NCBI RefSeq assembly: GCF_028583425.1
Contig: NC_072801.1
Location: forward strand, 65,301,766 to 65,365,765
Source: Eublepharis macularius
Taxonomy: Eukaryota > Chordata > Lepidosauria > Squamata > Eublepharidae
DNA length: 64,000 nt
Direction: 5' to 3'
The first letter of the stretch is position 1; each line of letters opens with the position of its first letter. This document shows, in pieces, positions 21,766 through 32,339 of the stretch. The notes beneath the pieces were generated by a model. That model was not told the DNA's origin and made no database searches. It worked only from the letters and a program-made list of their open reading frames with translations. Both the position numbers and the translations under genes were made by a program.

Positions 21766-24298
21766 ATGCCCAGATTGGGTCTGTTCCTGCCTGCTTTCCT
21801 TTCTCTCTCCCTCCACCCACCAAGAGCTGCCACCCACTGTCAACAGTTCCCGAAGTCCACTTGCGAGCAGCACACTGCCTTTGTGCCTGGACATAACTTG
21901 GCTGGAGAAGGGATCGATATAACTACACTGGAAAGAAAGGGGGCCTATTTAGTGGACACCAGCCAATGGCTGGACCCAAATGGGACCTGTGTTCTGTGCC
22001 AGAACCCCCTGATGGATGGGCAGCTGCAGCGCCTTCCTCTGGCTGGTGTGGACTGGCGGGTACACGTCTCATGTCACCGACAAGTGAGCAGTTCCGTGGA
22101 GCACTCCGATGTGGACGTGGCAAAAGCATTGGCCGGGGAGGTGAAGAACAACTGGAAAATAGAGCTGAATTTGCCCAAGGAGATGGAGTCTGTTGCCACG
22201 GGCCAAGTGGTATTAGTTGGATCTCGTTCTCAGATGGTCATTTATGCGCACGAGAAAGCCCAGCGGGACAGGTATAGCTTTGTGAGGCATGAGATCTCCT
22301 GTGAGCATTACCGGTGAGTTTGGATCCATGGCAACCTGGGAGATGCATTATGGGAAGCAGGATTAACAACACAGGCAAGAGCTGGGGGAGGGGGCGTGAT
22401 TCTGGATGTGGTTATCGGTATTGAACTCCCAAGAGGGAGCCAGTTTGGTGTAGTGATTAAGAGTGGCAGGACTCTAATCTGGAGAACTGGGTTTGATTCC
22501 CCACTCTTCCGCTTAAAGCCAGCTGGGCAACCTTGGGTCAGTCACAGCTTCTTGGAGCTCTCTCAGCCCCACCCACCTCACAGGGTGATTGTAGTGAGAA
22601 TAATAATAACACACTTTGTAAACCGCTCTGAGTGGGTTTTAAGTTGTCCTGAAGGGCAGTATATAAATAGAATGTTGTCATTATTATTATTATCTTTGCC
22701 AGGGCTTTTTTTCAGTGGGAACATGGTGGAATGGAGTTCTGGCACCGCTTGAAAATGGTCACATGGCTGGTGGCCCTATCCCCTGATCTCCAGACAGAGG
22801 GGAGTTTAGATTGTCTTCTGTGCCGCTGGAGCGGCGCCAAGGGCTATCTAAACTCCCCTCTGCCTGGAGAACAGGGGGCGGGGCCACCGGCCATGTGACC
22901 ATTTTTGCAGAGGGCGATTTAAACTTTTAAAAACTCCCCCCTTGTTCTAGCTGACCCAAAGTGACATCATTGTGCGGTCCTGAGTACCACCACCTCTTTT
23001 CCCAGGAAAAAAGCCCTGATCTTTGTCTTAACTTTAGGTGAGGTCACCTTCTAGGCGCAAATATTGAAAGTGAATATTCATGCATGGATGGGCTCTTGGG
23101 ATTCACCTATTGTGTTGCTACAGTCTTCACTCTGATTCAGCCTTTACCTCTGACATAAGGAATTGAAGGAACATAGTCTCTGGTTGGTCCCTAATCTTCT
23201 GCCCCTCCTGTTCTTTCCCTGAGCAGGCTAAGACTTCTCCCAAGACGGACACTGCTGTCCCACCACTTCTCCCATGCTGTTGGGAATCTGCCAAGCAAAT
23301 ATGACCCTGAGGAGTACCAGCATTTCATCGACACCTATGGCACACACTACATCAGCCAAGCACAGCTTGGAGGGAGAGTACGCAACCTGCTGGCTGTGCG
23401 GACTTGTGGAGCAACCTTGGCTGGATTCACAGCATCTGATATCAAGGACTGCCTGACCTTGGAAGCTTCTTTAGGCCCTGACTGGATGGCCCATTCACTG
23501 AGCCTCAAATGCCATGAGCTTCGGAGGAAGCAAGCCAAAGGGATGTTCTGGGAGGCCTACGGCCAGCGGCGCACGGAGGTGGTGGGAGGGGATAGTCAAG
23601 TGGAGCTGCTGTTTGCAGAACCCGGGGAAGTGCCGCTGATCTCAGAATGGATGGAGAATCTCAAAACAAGTCCTGGTATAATTTCATATTCCCTCCTACC
23701 CATCCATACTTTGATGGATCGTGGAGACCCCAGGAGAGAAATGCTGAAAGAAACCGTGAGGGACTACATAGCCCAGAGGGCCCTCTGGAGGAACTGCACA
23801 CAACAGTGCCCCAACCAGAGTTACCCTAATGCAAAAAACCCTTGCATATGCATATGCCACCCGGATGCCATCACCGATGCCATGTGCTGTGCCCGGGAGC
23901 GGGGTCTTGCCCACCTCCAAGTCCATATCCAGAATGGGTCTGGCCTGTGGGCCGACCACTTCTCTGCCACCGATGCTTATGTCAAAGTCTTCTTCCAGGG
24001 ACGTGAAATGCGGACGAGCTTCATCAAGAACAACAACCACCCCTGGTGGTCAGAAACTTTGGACTTCGGGCCCATCAAACTGACAGGCCTCAACTACATT
24101 GAAGTACAGATCTGGGACAAGGACACCTGGCATGATGACCTCTTGGCAACCTGTTACGAAGGTTTGGTGACAGGGGGTAAAGTCTGGAAAAAATGTTACC
24201 CAACTCATGGACGTGTAGAGTATTATTATGTGTTGGAGTGCGGTCCCACCCTGGGGGGCACCAGCTGCCACGACTACATTCCCCAGAAACAACATTAA
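21766..24298 (+). CDS. PRF1-like: Perforin-1-like pore-forming protein, copy 2 (intact, 539 aa)
   Basis: Coding exons are 21766-22313 and 23227-24298 (acceptors CTAG at 21714 and AGCAG at 23226; donor GTGAGT at 22314), in frame for 539 residues. ATG 21763 is also in frame; I prefer 21766 because it aligns with the start of copy 3. A signal peptide covers about 1-22. The MACPF domain has YGTHY at 220-224 and a following GG; after it come a Cys-rich EGF-like module and a C2 domain with SATDAYVKVFF and IWDKDTWHDDLLATC, so the Ca2+ ligands are kept. The protein stops at DYIPQKQH, without the tail seen in copy 1 or mammals. By family it is a granule-stored, secreted pore former of cytotoxic cells. 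The intron is about 0.9 kb and holds a SINE and a hAT MITE. Confidence 0.93.
22437..22699 (+). repeat. tRNA-derived SINE (squamate type), copy 2
   Basis: The head is 'gagccagtttggtgtagtga', the B box is GGTTTGATTCC, and the tail is 'gggcagtatataaatagaatg' then ATT repeats. hAT MITE copy e starts immediately after its tail, so it inserted into or next to it. It lies in the intron of perforin copy 2. Confidence 0.8.
22700..23018. mobile_element. hAT-type MITE, copy e
   Basis: CAGGGCTTTTTTTC...GGAAAAAAGCCCTG is flanked by ATCTTTGC / ATCTTTGT (7 of 8 bases match). At about 320 bp it is the longest copy here. It lies in the perforin copy 2 intron and is absent from the copy 3 intron. Confidence 0.8.
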
Positions 24299-24366
24299 CT
24301 TCCCCATAGCTCACGACACTCCCCCCTCCCAACAAAGCAAGACTAGAAAAAATGGTTTCTTATATA

Positions 24367-24575
24367 TAGCCTGGATAGCCCAGGCAAGCCCAGTCTCTTT
24401 GGATTTCAGAAGCTAAGCAGGGTTGGCCTTGGTTAGTAATTGGATGGGAGACCTCCAACGAGGACCACAGTTGCAGAGTCAGGCAATGGCAGATCACCTC
24501 TATAGTCTCTTGCCATGAAACCCCCACCAGGGTTGCCATAAGTCAGCTATGACTTGACGGCACTCTCCACTCCAC
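24367..24575 (+). repeat. SINE with 5S rRNA-derived head, copy 1
   Basis: The head contains 'cagaagctaagcagggttgg' and 'ggttagtaattggatgggag', the internal control region of 5S rRNA. The body then has 'ggcaatggcagatcacctct' and ends 'gacttgacggcactctcc'. This matches SINEs with a 5S head known from squamates. It lies in the presumed 3' UTR of perforin copy 2. Confidence 0.8.
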
Positions 24576-25004
24576 ATAAAGTGATACTTGGTACTTCAGG
24601 AGAAATCCATGTAAGAGTTATATAGAATCAGGATGTGGTCCCTGTCTGAAGACTAATTGGAAAGAACTTTAAAATAACTGTTGTTCAGGTCTTCAGGAAG
24701 ACTTTGCCCCATAGCACAGGGCTTTTTCTATCAAAGGCCTTTCCATATCCAATTACTGAAAGAATCGCATCATCTCAATACTACATTTTCAAACCAGTTT
24801 TTTGCTGCCATGACTCCCACTCAAGGACCTCTGAGACTGAAAGAAGTCTTTCACAAAACTACAGTTTCCCAAAGATGAATGTGGGACATTGGCAGCTGAA
24901 ATCAGCTGCAAACTGTGGGCATGGCATGATTATATTTTCACACACGTGTGAAACTGAAGCACAAGCACAATTTCCACTGGCTTTAGAGTCCTCGCACAAG
25001 CAGA

Positions 25005-25112
25005 AACTCGCGTGTATTCCTCCCTGTTCACTTGCCAAGTGAACAGGGAGGAATACACGTGAGTCTGTTCACTTGCCATTCAAGTGTAACTCGTCACTTG
25101 TAGCTTGGCTCT
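25005..25112. mobile_element. Short MITE-like insertion with perfect inverted repeat
   Basis: It contains a perfect 24-bp inverted repeat (25011-25034 and 25036-25059) with one central base. It ends in CGTCACTTGTAGCTTGGCTC, the terminal sequence of the foldback family at 15918-16151. Unit B lacks it near 38110. It is probably a rearranged or truncated member of that family. Confidence 0.6.
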
Positions 25113-25426
25113 ATGTTCAGTTGAAAACTGCTGGGTAGCAACAGCTGAGCTAGATATCCATGGTTCCTGTCTCTACCACAAAGCCACAAGGCACCCTTAA
25201 GACAAGTCAAGGTTCTCTCAGCCCTCCACTCCCCTGCAAATATGGAGGTAATAACACTGCTTAGTCATGCAGGTGTGCTGTAAAGATTACCGAGATGCTG
25301 CGAGTCAATGCTTTAAAGTGTTAGATATTTTTTGACAAACACAACCAGAGCTTATGCTGGACAAAGCTACTGGAACTCAGAATGTCTTATATGAGGCACA
25401 CCTTTCTCTAATGCCCACGTTATCAC

Positions 25427-25432
25427 AATAAA
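25427..25432 (+). terminator. Polyadenylation signal, perforin copy 2 (likely)
   Basis: AATAAA lies in ATCACAATAAAGTC, about 1.13 kb after the copy 2 stop. It is conserved in unit B at 38720-38725. No closer canonical signal follows the stop. Confidence 0.55.
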
Positions 25433-26479
25433 GTCACTAGTTCGCCAGTTCAGTGCTCCCACTGTCCCTTCACTATCTATAACCTCTCAGCCAGTGCCTG
25501 GATGTCCCAGCAATAAGATATTCGAATGCAATTTACTCAGTACAAGAAATTGCTTGAAGCTTTGTATCATACTCGCTTATAATATGGTGCTACAAACACT
25601 ACACATGGTGTTACTCACAAGAGGGTCAATGTATCTTGACTTCAGTTTTCAAGCAGCAGTACGAATCCTGGCATGATGATGAATATCAGATCTCTGTGAT
25701 CATGTTCTCATAGGAGTGATAAACATACCAATTTAGGCTCCAAGCAAACCAAGCCCTGAGAAGCAAAGCTTCTTGAGAGGTGTAGTTCGGAGGGTTCCTG
25801 CCTTCTTACAGCTGTATGCACATATATTTAAAGGTAGGGCAACAGGGCTAGCTGCAAGACAAGATCACCTAAGGTGGTGGGTAGCATTTACAAAGATTAT
25901 GGTGCACCCCTAGAAGAGAAGTGTGCCTCACACCATCGATGGAGGTGGTAAAAATCCTTAGTGATAACCTTGTCCCATGGTAAGTTTCCCTCCACTAATT
26001 TATGGTGCAGCTTTAAAGCTCTGAATCTGAAAAGAGATTTGCAGTTAACCTTTTCATGTATCCCAATGCCCAACTGACTGCAGTAATTATCACCAGATAA
26101 TTATGACTGTAGGACGAGGCCTGAAGTAGGATGGAGCTTATAGGCAGCCCTGTCTAGCTCCCCACATCACTGACACAAGATACCCTTTCTGGAATAGCTG
26201 TCGACTGAGGTTATGGCTGAGATACTTTAGCAGCACCATCCCAGAACTAGCATGTTTAAATTGTGTGTGTTTACTTGAAACATGACTAATAAGGTTGTTC
26301 TGAAGCTTTGGTTGTGGCATTCAACTGACAGAGGCGGACCACATCATTACACCGTCTTTGAAGTTGCTATAGCCCGACCTCACCCACAAACATCATGTGG
26401 AGACCACAAAGTCGTTATCACAAAGAAGAGCCAAAGCTGGTTTTCATCCCCCTCATTGGAGAATGATGTATTTTAAAAG

Positions 26480-26690
26480 ACCAAAAAAGGAGGACAAGCT
26501 ACAAACAGATACAACAAAATTACTGCAATAAGAACTGACAAGCTACAAAGGACATACAAGACAGGATGCCAGCTACATTCCTGTTTCAATGTGGAAATCT
26601 TCCTCAGTCATAAGGAGATATTTAGTATCTCCTTTTTTCCTGTTCATTAGAGGTTCTCCCCCCCGCCCCACCCCTTTTGTCCATTTGGTA
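26480..26690 (-). mobile_element. Penelope-like terminal fragment (tentative)
   Basis: On the - strand it reads CTGAGGAAGATTTCC...GAAACAGGAATG, the style of Penelope-like terminal repeats. It interrupts sequence that is continuous in unit A near 13315. The repeated 'ttaaaagacc' on both sides looks like a target duplication. Confidence 0.45.
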
Positions 26691-27185
26691 CTTTAAAAGA
26701 CCCCAGGTGGCATCATCTTTGGGGCTGCAGGGAGCTCTGATTTGGAAATAGCTGTCCTCATCAAAAGGAGGGTGCTTGGCTGGGAGCTCCCAACGTTTTG
26801 TGATTGCCCTCCTTGGCATGCATTTTATGACTGGGCCCAGTTCTATGGCAGCCATTTTGCAGTGGGGCCCATTGCCCTTTCTCAAGATTCCAGAAGTACT
26901 CAACAACAGCTCAACAAGGTTGGGGACCACTGACCTAACATATTTGGCTTCAGTTACTCCTGAGGAAGGAAGAAGAAGAATTTAAACAGGACATGTGCTC
27001 TGATATCTCATCAGGCCTAGCCTCTCGCACCCTTTCTAGAGATCTTTGCTGCTTATTTCGTGTGTGCATCTGTATTTAATATATTGTTATTTTGTTATAA
27101 ATCTGATGTTGGCTAGGCTTCAGATGCATTTACAAATTTTAATTTTTAGCCTTTTCTTTCCTCTTGCTCAACAAAGGCCAGTCAC

Positions 27186-27912
27186 GGGAGGAAAACTGTG
27201 GCAGTTTGAGAACTACTGAAGTATAATAAAATGTAGAGGGGGGTGACTTTACCGGGGGGGGAAGAGATAAATGTGAATTTATAAGCAGTTAGATTAACAG
27301 ATTGATATATATATAGATATATATAGGTTAATAAATAGAATATTGATAGAAAATAATTAACGATAAGGATTAAATATAAGGATTGAGTAACCAACAATAT
27401 TTTCTTTCTTTGATAAGATTGGTATAATGCACCAAACTGAATGTCTGAAGGTATAGACGAGTCAAATTGATTGACTATGTGATGAGAGTTATATAGAACT
27501 ACCACAAAAAGACAGAATGAGTAATATATAGAGAATAAGTCAAATTGTTTGATTTAAATGTGTAAGATTTTTATGGTTTATGATATATAGGTTTGTGATA
27601 TATAGAAATATTTTAAAATGGAAAATGGGATAAATTGTCTAAGATGGAAACAAAGACTTACAGTTTGGGTATATAATAAGAAAAATAGTTAAGGATTTAT
27701 ACTGCTTAGTATAATGGGGAATATATATTTGTTTTAGATAGAGGAATTTAATAGAAGTAAGGGAAAAGGGACAAAGGGTTGGAAAACTGTTGGAAATCAA
27801 CAAAAGGGGGGGGGAAGGGAGGGGGTTAGAAATGAAAAATCTGGGGAAAATTGAATGTAAATGTAAAAATAATGAATTCTAACCTAATAAAAAAAATTTT
27901 CAAAAAAAAAAA
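27186..27912 (+). mobile_element. 5'-truncated L1-type LINE 3' end with target duplication
   Basis: A 727-bp AT-rich segment ends in a poly(A) run and is flanked by a perfect 15-bp duplication ACAAAGGCCAGTCAC (27171-27185 and 27913-27927). This is the signature of target-primed reverse transcription. Only 3' UTR-like sequence is present. It is private to unit B. Confidence 0.8.
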
Positions 27913-28208
27913 ACAAAGGCCAGTCACAGGTACCTGGGAAGATCAGACATTAAGTTAAGATGGAGAGAACCCTGGAACCTTTCCTTTTGATTTGCACTCA
28001 GCTTGTGAAAATCTCAGATATGTTGCCTACCCCCTATGCATTCACCCTCCCCAGATTCACTCATTCTGTCCCAGGACACAGTATGCCACTTGGCCGTGTG
28101 AGGATGTGTTTCATAAATGCCTACAGAGTCAGTCTCTGGAAATGGCACACAAATTAAGCTACATTCTTTACCTCAGACACATGCATATACCAAAAACCCT
28201 CTCTGGGA

Positions 28209-28345
28209 TTATACAACTTTATTAATCTTTATTACATTTTTCTTCTTTTCTGAGGAGCCCAACATTACAAGCCACCCAGTTAATGGTCACAACAGCAACC
28301 TTGTGAGGCAGGTTTGGCTGAGAACTTGTGACTTCCTGACACAAC
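28209..28345 (-). repeat. MIR-like SINE, unit B counterpart
   Basis: It is homologous to 13580-13775 in unit A, with the same 'aaccttgtgaggcaggtttggctgag' block. Confidence 0.55.
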
Positions 28346-28349
28346 ACTC

Positions 28350-29303
28350 TGTTCGATACATCTCACTAGCTTTGCCTACAAGCCAGAATGCAGCACACCA
28401 GTCAAGCTTGTCTCTTATTCCTGTCCCATTTCTTATGCAAATCTGTACAACTACTGCTAAAATTTAGGCAAAATGAATGTTAGTAATACATACCTAGCAT
28501 TTTGGAGTGTTCAAAGCACCTCACATAAATAGTAATGAGGCAATCTTATCACCACACCAAACAGCAGGTCAATATTGTCATCCCCCACCCCACAGAGCAG
28601 GCAAGAGTGGAGGGGAAAGAGTGGTGTGCTTAATGCCATTTAATGAATTCATATTGGAAGTAAGATTTAAACAGAGATCTCCTGCTTCACAGCTTAGCCT
28701 CTTAACTACCATGTCACCCTTAAGCCCATAGACATTTTAAACAATTTGATCTGTTTTCACCAATTGAAGGTTCATGATTTTCCAAAAAATGGGATACTTT
28801 GACTATCAGTTCACAGATGCTTTATAAGTCAAATAAATAAATTTGAATATCAGGTCATGGCTAAAATTGCTTGCATGGGGCTTCCTTGACAGCCTGGTAT
28901 CTCCTCTCCCTCGTGTATCCAAGACCTACTTAAAATATAGACTTTTAGGGGGGGGGGATCTCTTCATCTGAAAACCATATCCATCCCCTTTTTTTCTAAG
29001 GACCTCCCTCTTCTGCCATATATTGTTCCTCACTCTTAAATCTTCAGCCTTTTATGAAAAACAACAGTTCCTGGTGCTTGCCAACTTGGGAGAAATCCGT
29101 TTGTCTGCTTCTGCCAGACTCAAGGTAATGAAAGATGCCTCCTCACACAAAGACTAAGGATTGTGGTAGTAATGACCCTATTTCCAAAGGCTTGGTTTGA
29201 GCAAGGTATATAGAAGAAGGAAAATAGATGCCAGGTACCTTTGGCATGGGCAGGCACACCCTGGATAATGCCCGGATATCGGGATGCCTCAGACTGTGAC
29301 TAG
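28350..29303. other. Non-coding part of unit B, no gene seen
   Basis: The sequence aligns in blocks with unit A (28465 with 14220; 28900-29120 with 14390-14600). No reading frame looks coding. Confidence 0.4.
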
Positions 29304-29491
29304 GGTTGCAAACTCTGAAGTAGGATCTGGGAATGTTGGGGTTTGGGGAGGGAAGGGAAGGGAGCTCAGTGGGGTATGATGCCATGGAGTTCACTGTACC
29401 CAAAGCAGCCATTTTCTCCAGGGGAACTGATCTTGGTGTCTGGAGATCAGTTGCAATTCCAGGAGATCTCCAAGCCCCATCTGGAGGTTGG
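29304..29491. mobile_element. hAT-like MITE ('gttgccaact' family)
   Basis: It begins 'tagggttgcaaactctg', has a 'ggagatcagttgcaattcc' interior, and ends 'ctggaggttggtgagccta'. It is diverged. Confidence 0.65.
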
Positions 29492-29929
29492 TGAGCCTAA
29501 TTGGAACCTAGCCCTCTTATTCCCCCATTTTTCAAAGAAGTCTCTGAGTGAAGTCCTCCCTACCTCCATATTATCATACTTTCCTGCTTCCTAGATAATT
29601 GAAGTAATCTGTATGAGAACTGGGAGGCAGTCCATGATAATGGTAGAATCATATTTGCAAGCAGTTCCATTAAGATCCTGCCGTTGTTAGGAGAGAGGAG
29701 AGTAAATGTCAAGGCTTTGTCTAGCAAGTGGAAAACTGGGTCCGCTGTGGAGAGTAAGACTGGTAAAAGAAACAGCCAGAGAAAGCAGAGAATTTTTTAA
29801 AAAACAGAAATTGATAGATTAAAGCAACGATGGGAATTGGGTGATGGAAGGTGGTACAGTATTCCATTGTGGTGGCTCACCATGGTCCAGAAGAGTTTTT
29901 TTCCTCATGCTGCAGTTAAGAACCCTGAC

Positions 29930-30135
29930 CTAGATAGCTCAGGTGAGCCTGAGCTCATCAGATCTCAGAAGCTAAGCAGGGTTGATCTTGGTTCAGATTT
30001 GGATGGGAGACCTCCAACAAAGGGCAGGCTTGCAGAGACAGGCAATGGCAAACCATCTCTGTTAGCCTTTTGCCATGAAAACCCCACCAGGGGTCGCCAT
30101 AAGTCAACTCTGACTTGAGGGCACTCTCCACCACC
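29930..30135 (+). repeat. SINE with 5S rRNA-derived head, copy 2
   Basis: It contains 'cagaagctaagcagggttga' and 'ggatgggagacctcc', then 'ggcaatggcaaaccatctct' and an end at 'gacttgagggcactctcc'. Unit A lacks it near 15180, so it inserted after the duplication. Confidence 0.8.
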
Positions 30136-32339
30136 ACCACTGCAGATGGAAAGCCTGAGGGTCAATGTCTGCAAGATTAGGTCTCTTAACAAGTGATCTT
30201 CAGTCCATGGGTTCAAACCCCCAGGTGTGTCATTGAGCCCCATCTGCTGGGTCCTGAATCCCTGTACAGCTGCTGTAATTTTTGCTTCTTTTTGGAAAAA
30301 GCTGTTCTTAATGCACATGTGTAAAGTGCAAGGGCATCGCTTCTGCTTCTTTGTCCTTGTATACTTAGAGAAGCAACAGTCTGATGAGACAAAGGCATTC
30401 AGTGGCGAGGATTCTTCCATGGATCTAAACTTTGGCTTGTTCTACATTGTGGTACACCTCCTGCAGCTCAGTGTGAGTTTCCTGTACCTGACTTCCTTGC
30501 TCGGCTTCCCACAGTTCTGACCTTGAAACCAGCTTGGTCATACATCTGGCTCCCTTGCTTTTTATCATGTGGCATGAATTCATGCCACATGATTGCAGCT
30601 CTGTGGGTCCTGGGTCAGTAAAGATTGTTGCCCTCATGGATTTGTGGCTGAGGGGAGTTCCAACCAAGAGTGTTCCAGCTTCACAGATCACTGGTACTTG
30701 AGTTCTTCTTAGAAGTGCAAGGGGTGTAGAAGGTGGTGGTTTGAAGGAGTTGGAAGATGGCTGAACTAGACTCAAGGGGAGGGAGAACTTATCTTTTAAT
30801 TCCTAAACTGAAAGGTGTTATTTGGAAGTCTTGCTTTCTGCCCCAGAAAGTAAGGAAGAAAGTTAATCCAGATCTGAATCAACTGCATCCTGTTTATGAA
30901 TCTCAGACGGCTAATTTTGAATCCAAACCAACTAAACCAGATTGGAATGCTTTTCTGATGTTACTGCAGCGTGTCACACTGGGCTTTCAGTTTCCATTTC
31001 TCTACACTGTCTTTTAAGTTTCGTCTTCTGGGGAGTGGCGTAGGAAAGGGGGAGGGGGGAGCAGATACATGCCTGACAAACATACTATCCAACCACAATA
31101 CTTTAGCTTATGCGCAAGCAACATAGCATGCCCCTGATGGGCATTTCTGCATACAGTGTTTTCCCCAATGCCATGGTTTACTTGTGTAAGGCAGGAAGGG
31201 CTGTGGTGTTGTAGGAGGGGGTAGCCAGAAAACCAGAAGATGGTCCTCTTGTGCTTCGTTCTTCCCTCACAAAAAGAAAAACATGCACATGCCTTTTTTG
31301 TACAGGCAATTTTTGCACAGGGATCCTGTGTAGGCAGAGAATTCAACCTCTACCTGCATCAGGATTGGCCGTGGGAAAGGACAGATCAAAAGCCATTGGC
31401 ATGCCTCTCTGCTCTGTAAGGGAGAATTTTAATGGCCTGTGAAGTGAGGGCTCTTGCCTGCAGTTTGGTAGGGATGTTCCCTTGAGAGAGGGCTATAATT
31501 TCAGCTAATTTCATCATAACTGGATGGAGTTTTCTTTTAAAAACATATCCTGAGAAGTGTTGTTTTTTTCATTCCCTCTAGAATGGAAAGGCTTTCTCCT
31601 CTTTGGCAGAAATTTGGGGAAATGAAGAGTGAAGGGTACACAACCTCAGAGATTTTTATCCCATTTAGGCACATGTGTACAAAGTTGCAAGCGAAAAATG
31701 GGTTTCCTATTAAGCTCAATGGAAATGCCTACTGAATTGTTTAATGAAAACTTGTGTAGCGATAGAAAATAATCCAAACGGAACTGTTATTACAGAGAGC
31801 CAAATTCAAACCCAAAGAAAACATTTCCACACATCCCCAGTGCAAACTCTGGTCCAGATCAGATTGGTGATAGTTATTCAGTTGTGTGGGAAAGTTATTC
31901 TGCCCATGCTGCAAAGCGCTCTCATCCATATAGTTAAGTTCACATGTTTCAGAACAGCCTGAAGAGAGTAAACCCTGACCTGCAAAGATAGTCTAGCCAA
32001 ATTAGGGTTGAGAAAAAAGCCAGGGGACTGCAAAGGCGGTAGGGCCAGCTCTGACCAAGGGCAAGTGAGCTGGTAGAAAGCAGCTTTACCCTGTGCTTGC
32101 CCATCAAGCTTGGTACTGAATGTCTAATTGAAATGGCAGAGGCTCTCAGGCAGAGACAGGCCTTTCCCCAACTTGCTACCTGAGATCCTTTCAACTGGAG
32201 ATGCCACGGATACACCTCCCTAAAAAACTATCCCTGCACATAGAAAACTAGCACGTCATGGAGCAGGCACAGCAAGACTAATTGGTTTTCAGGACACAGA
32301 TGTATGTGTATAGAGGAAAACGGAAGATGCTACAAGGAT
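30136..32339. other. Non-coding part of unit B, no gene seen
   Basis: The sequence matches unit A from about 15190 to 20400 minus A's private insertions. No exon-like frame is recognisable. Confidence 0.4.

Larger units (their letters stand above)
13271..26430 (+). repeat. Segmental duplication unit A (contains perforin copy 2)
   Basis: Long blocks recur in the same order in unit B: 13377 with 28004, 14220 with 28465, 14640 with 29165, 15130 with 29860, 17330 with 31560, 18750 with 31780, 19130 with 31960, 21290 with 35295, and perforin copy 2 with copy 3. The last is 25440-26420 with 38720-39690. The start of unit A (13271 onward) matches 26431 onward, directly after its own end, as expected for a head-to-tail tandem duplication. 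Insertions private to one unit (15918-16151, 17426-17679, 22700-23018 in A; 27186-27912 and 32340-34253 in B) post-date the duplication. Confidence 0.85.

Noticed and set aside
24367-24480. Possible 5S rRNA gene
   Set aside because: Only the internal promoter part resembles 5S rRNA, and it runs directly into a SINE body; it is a 5S-headed SINE.
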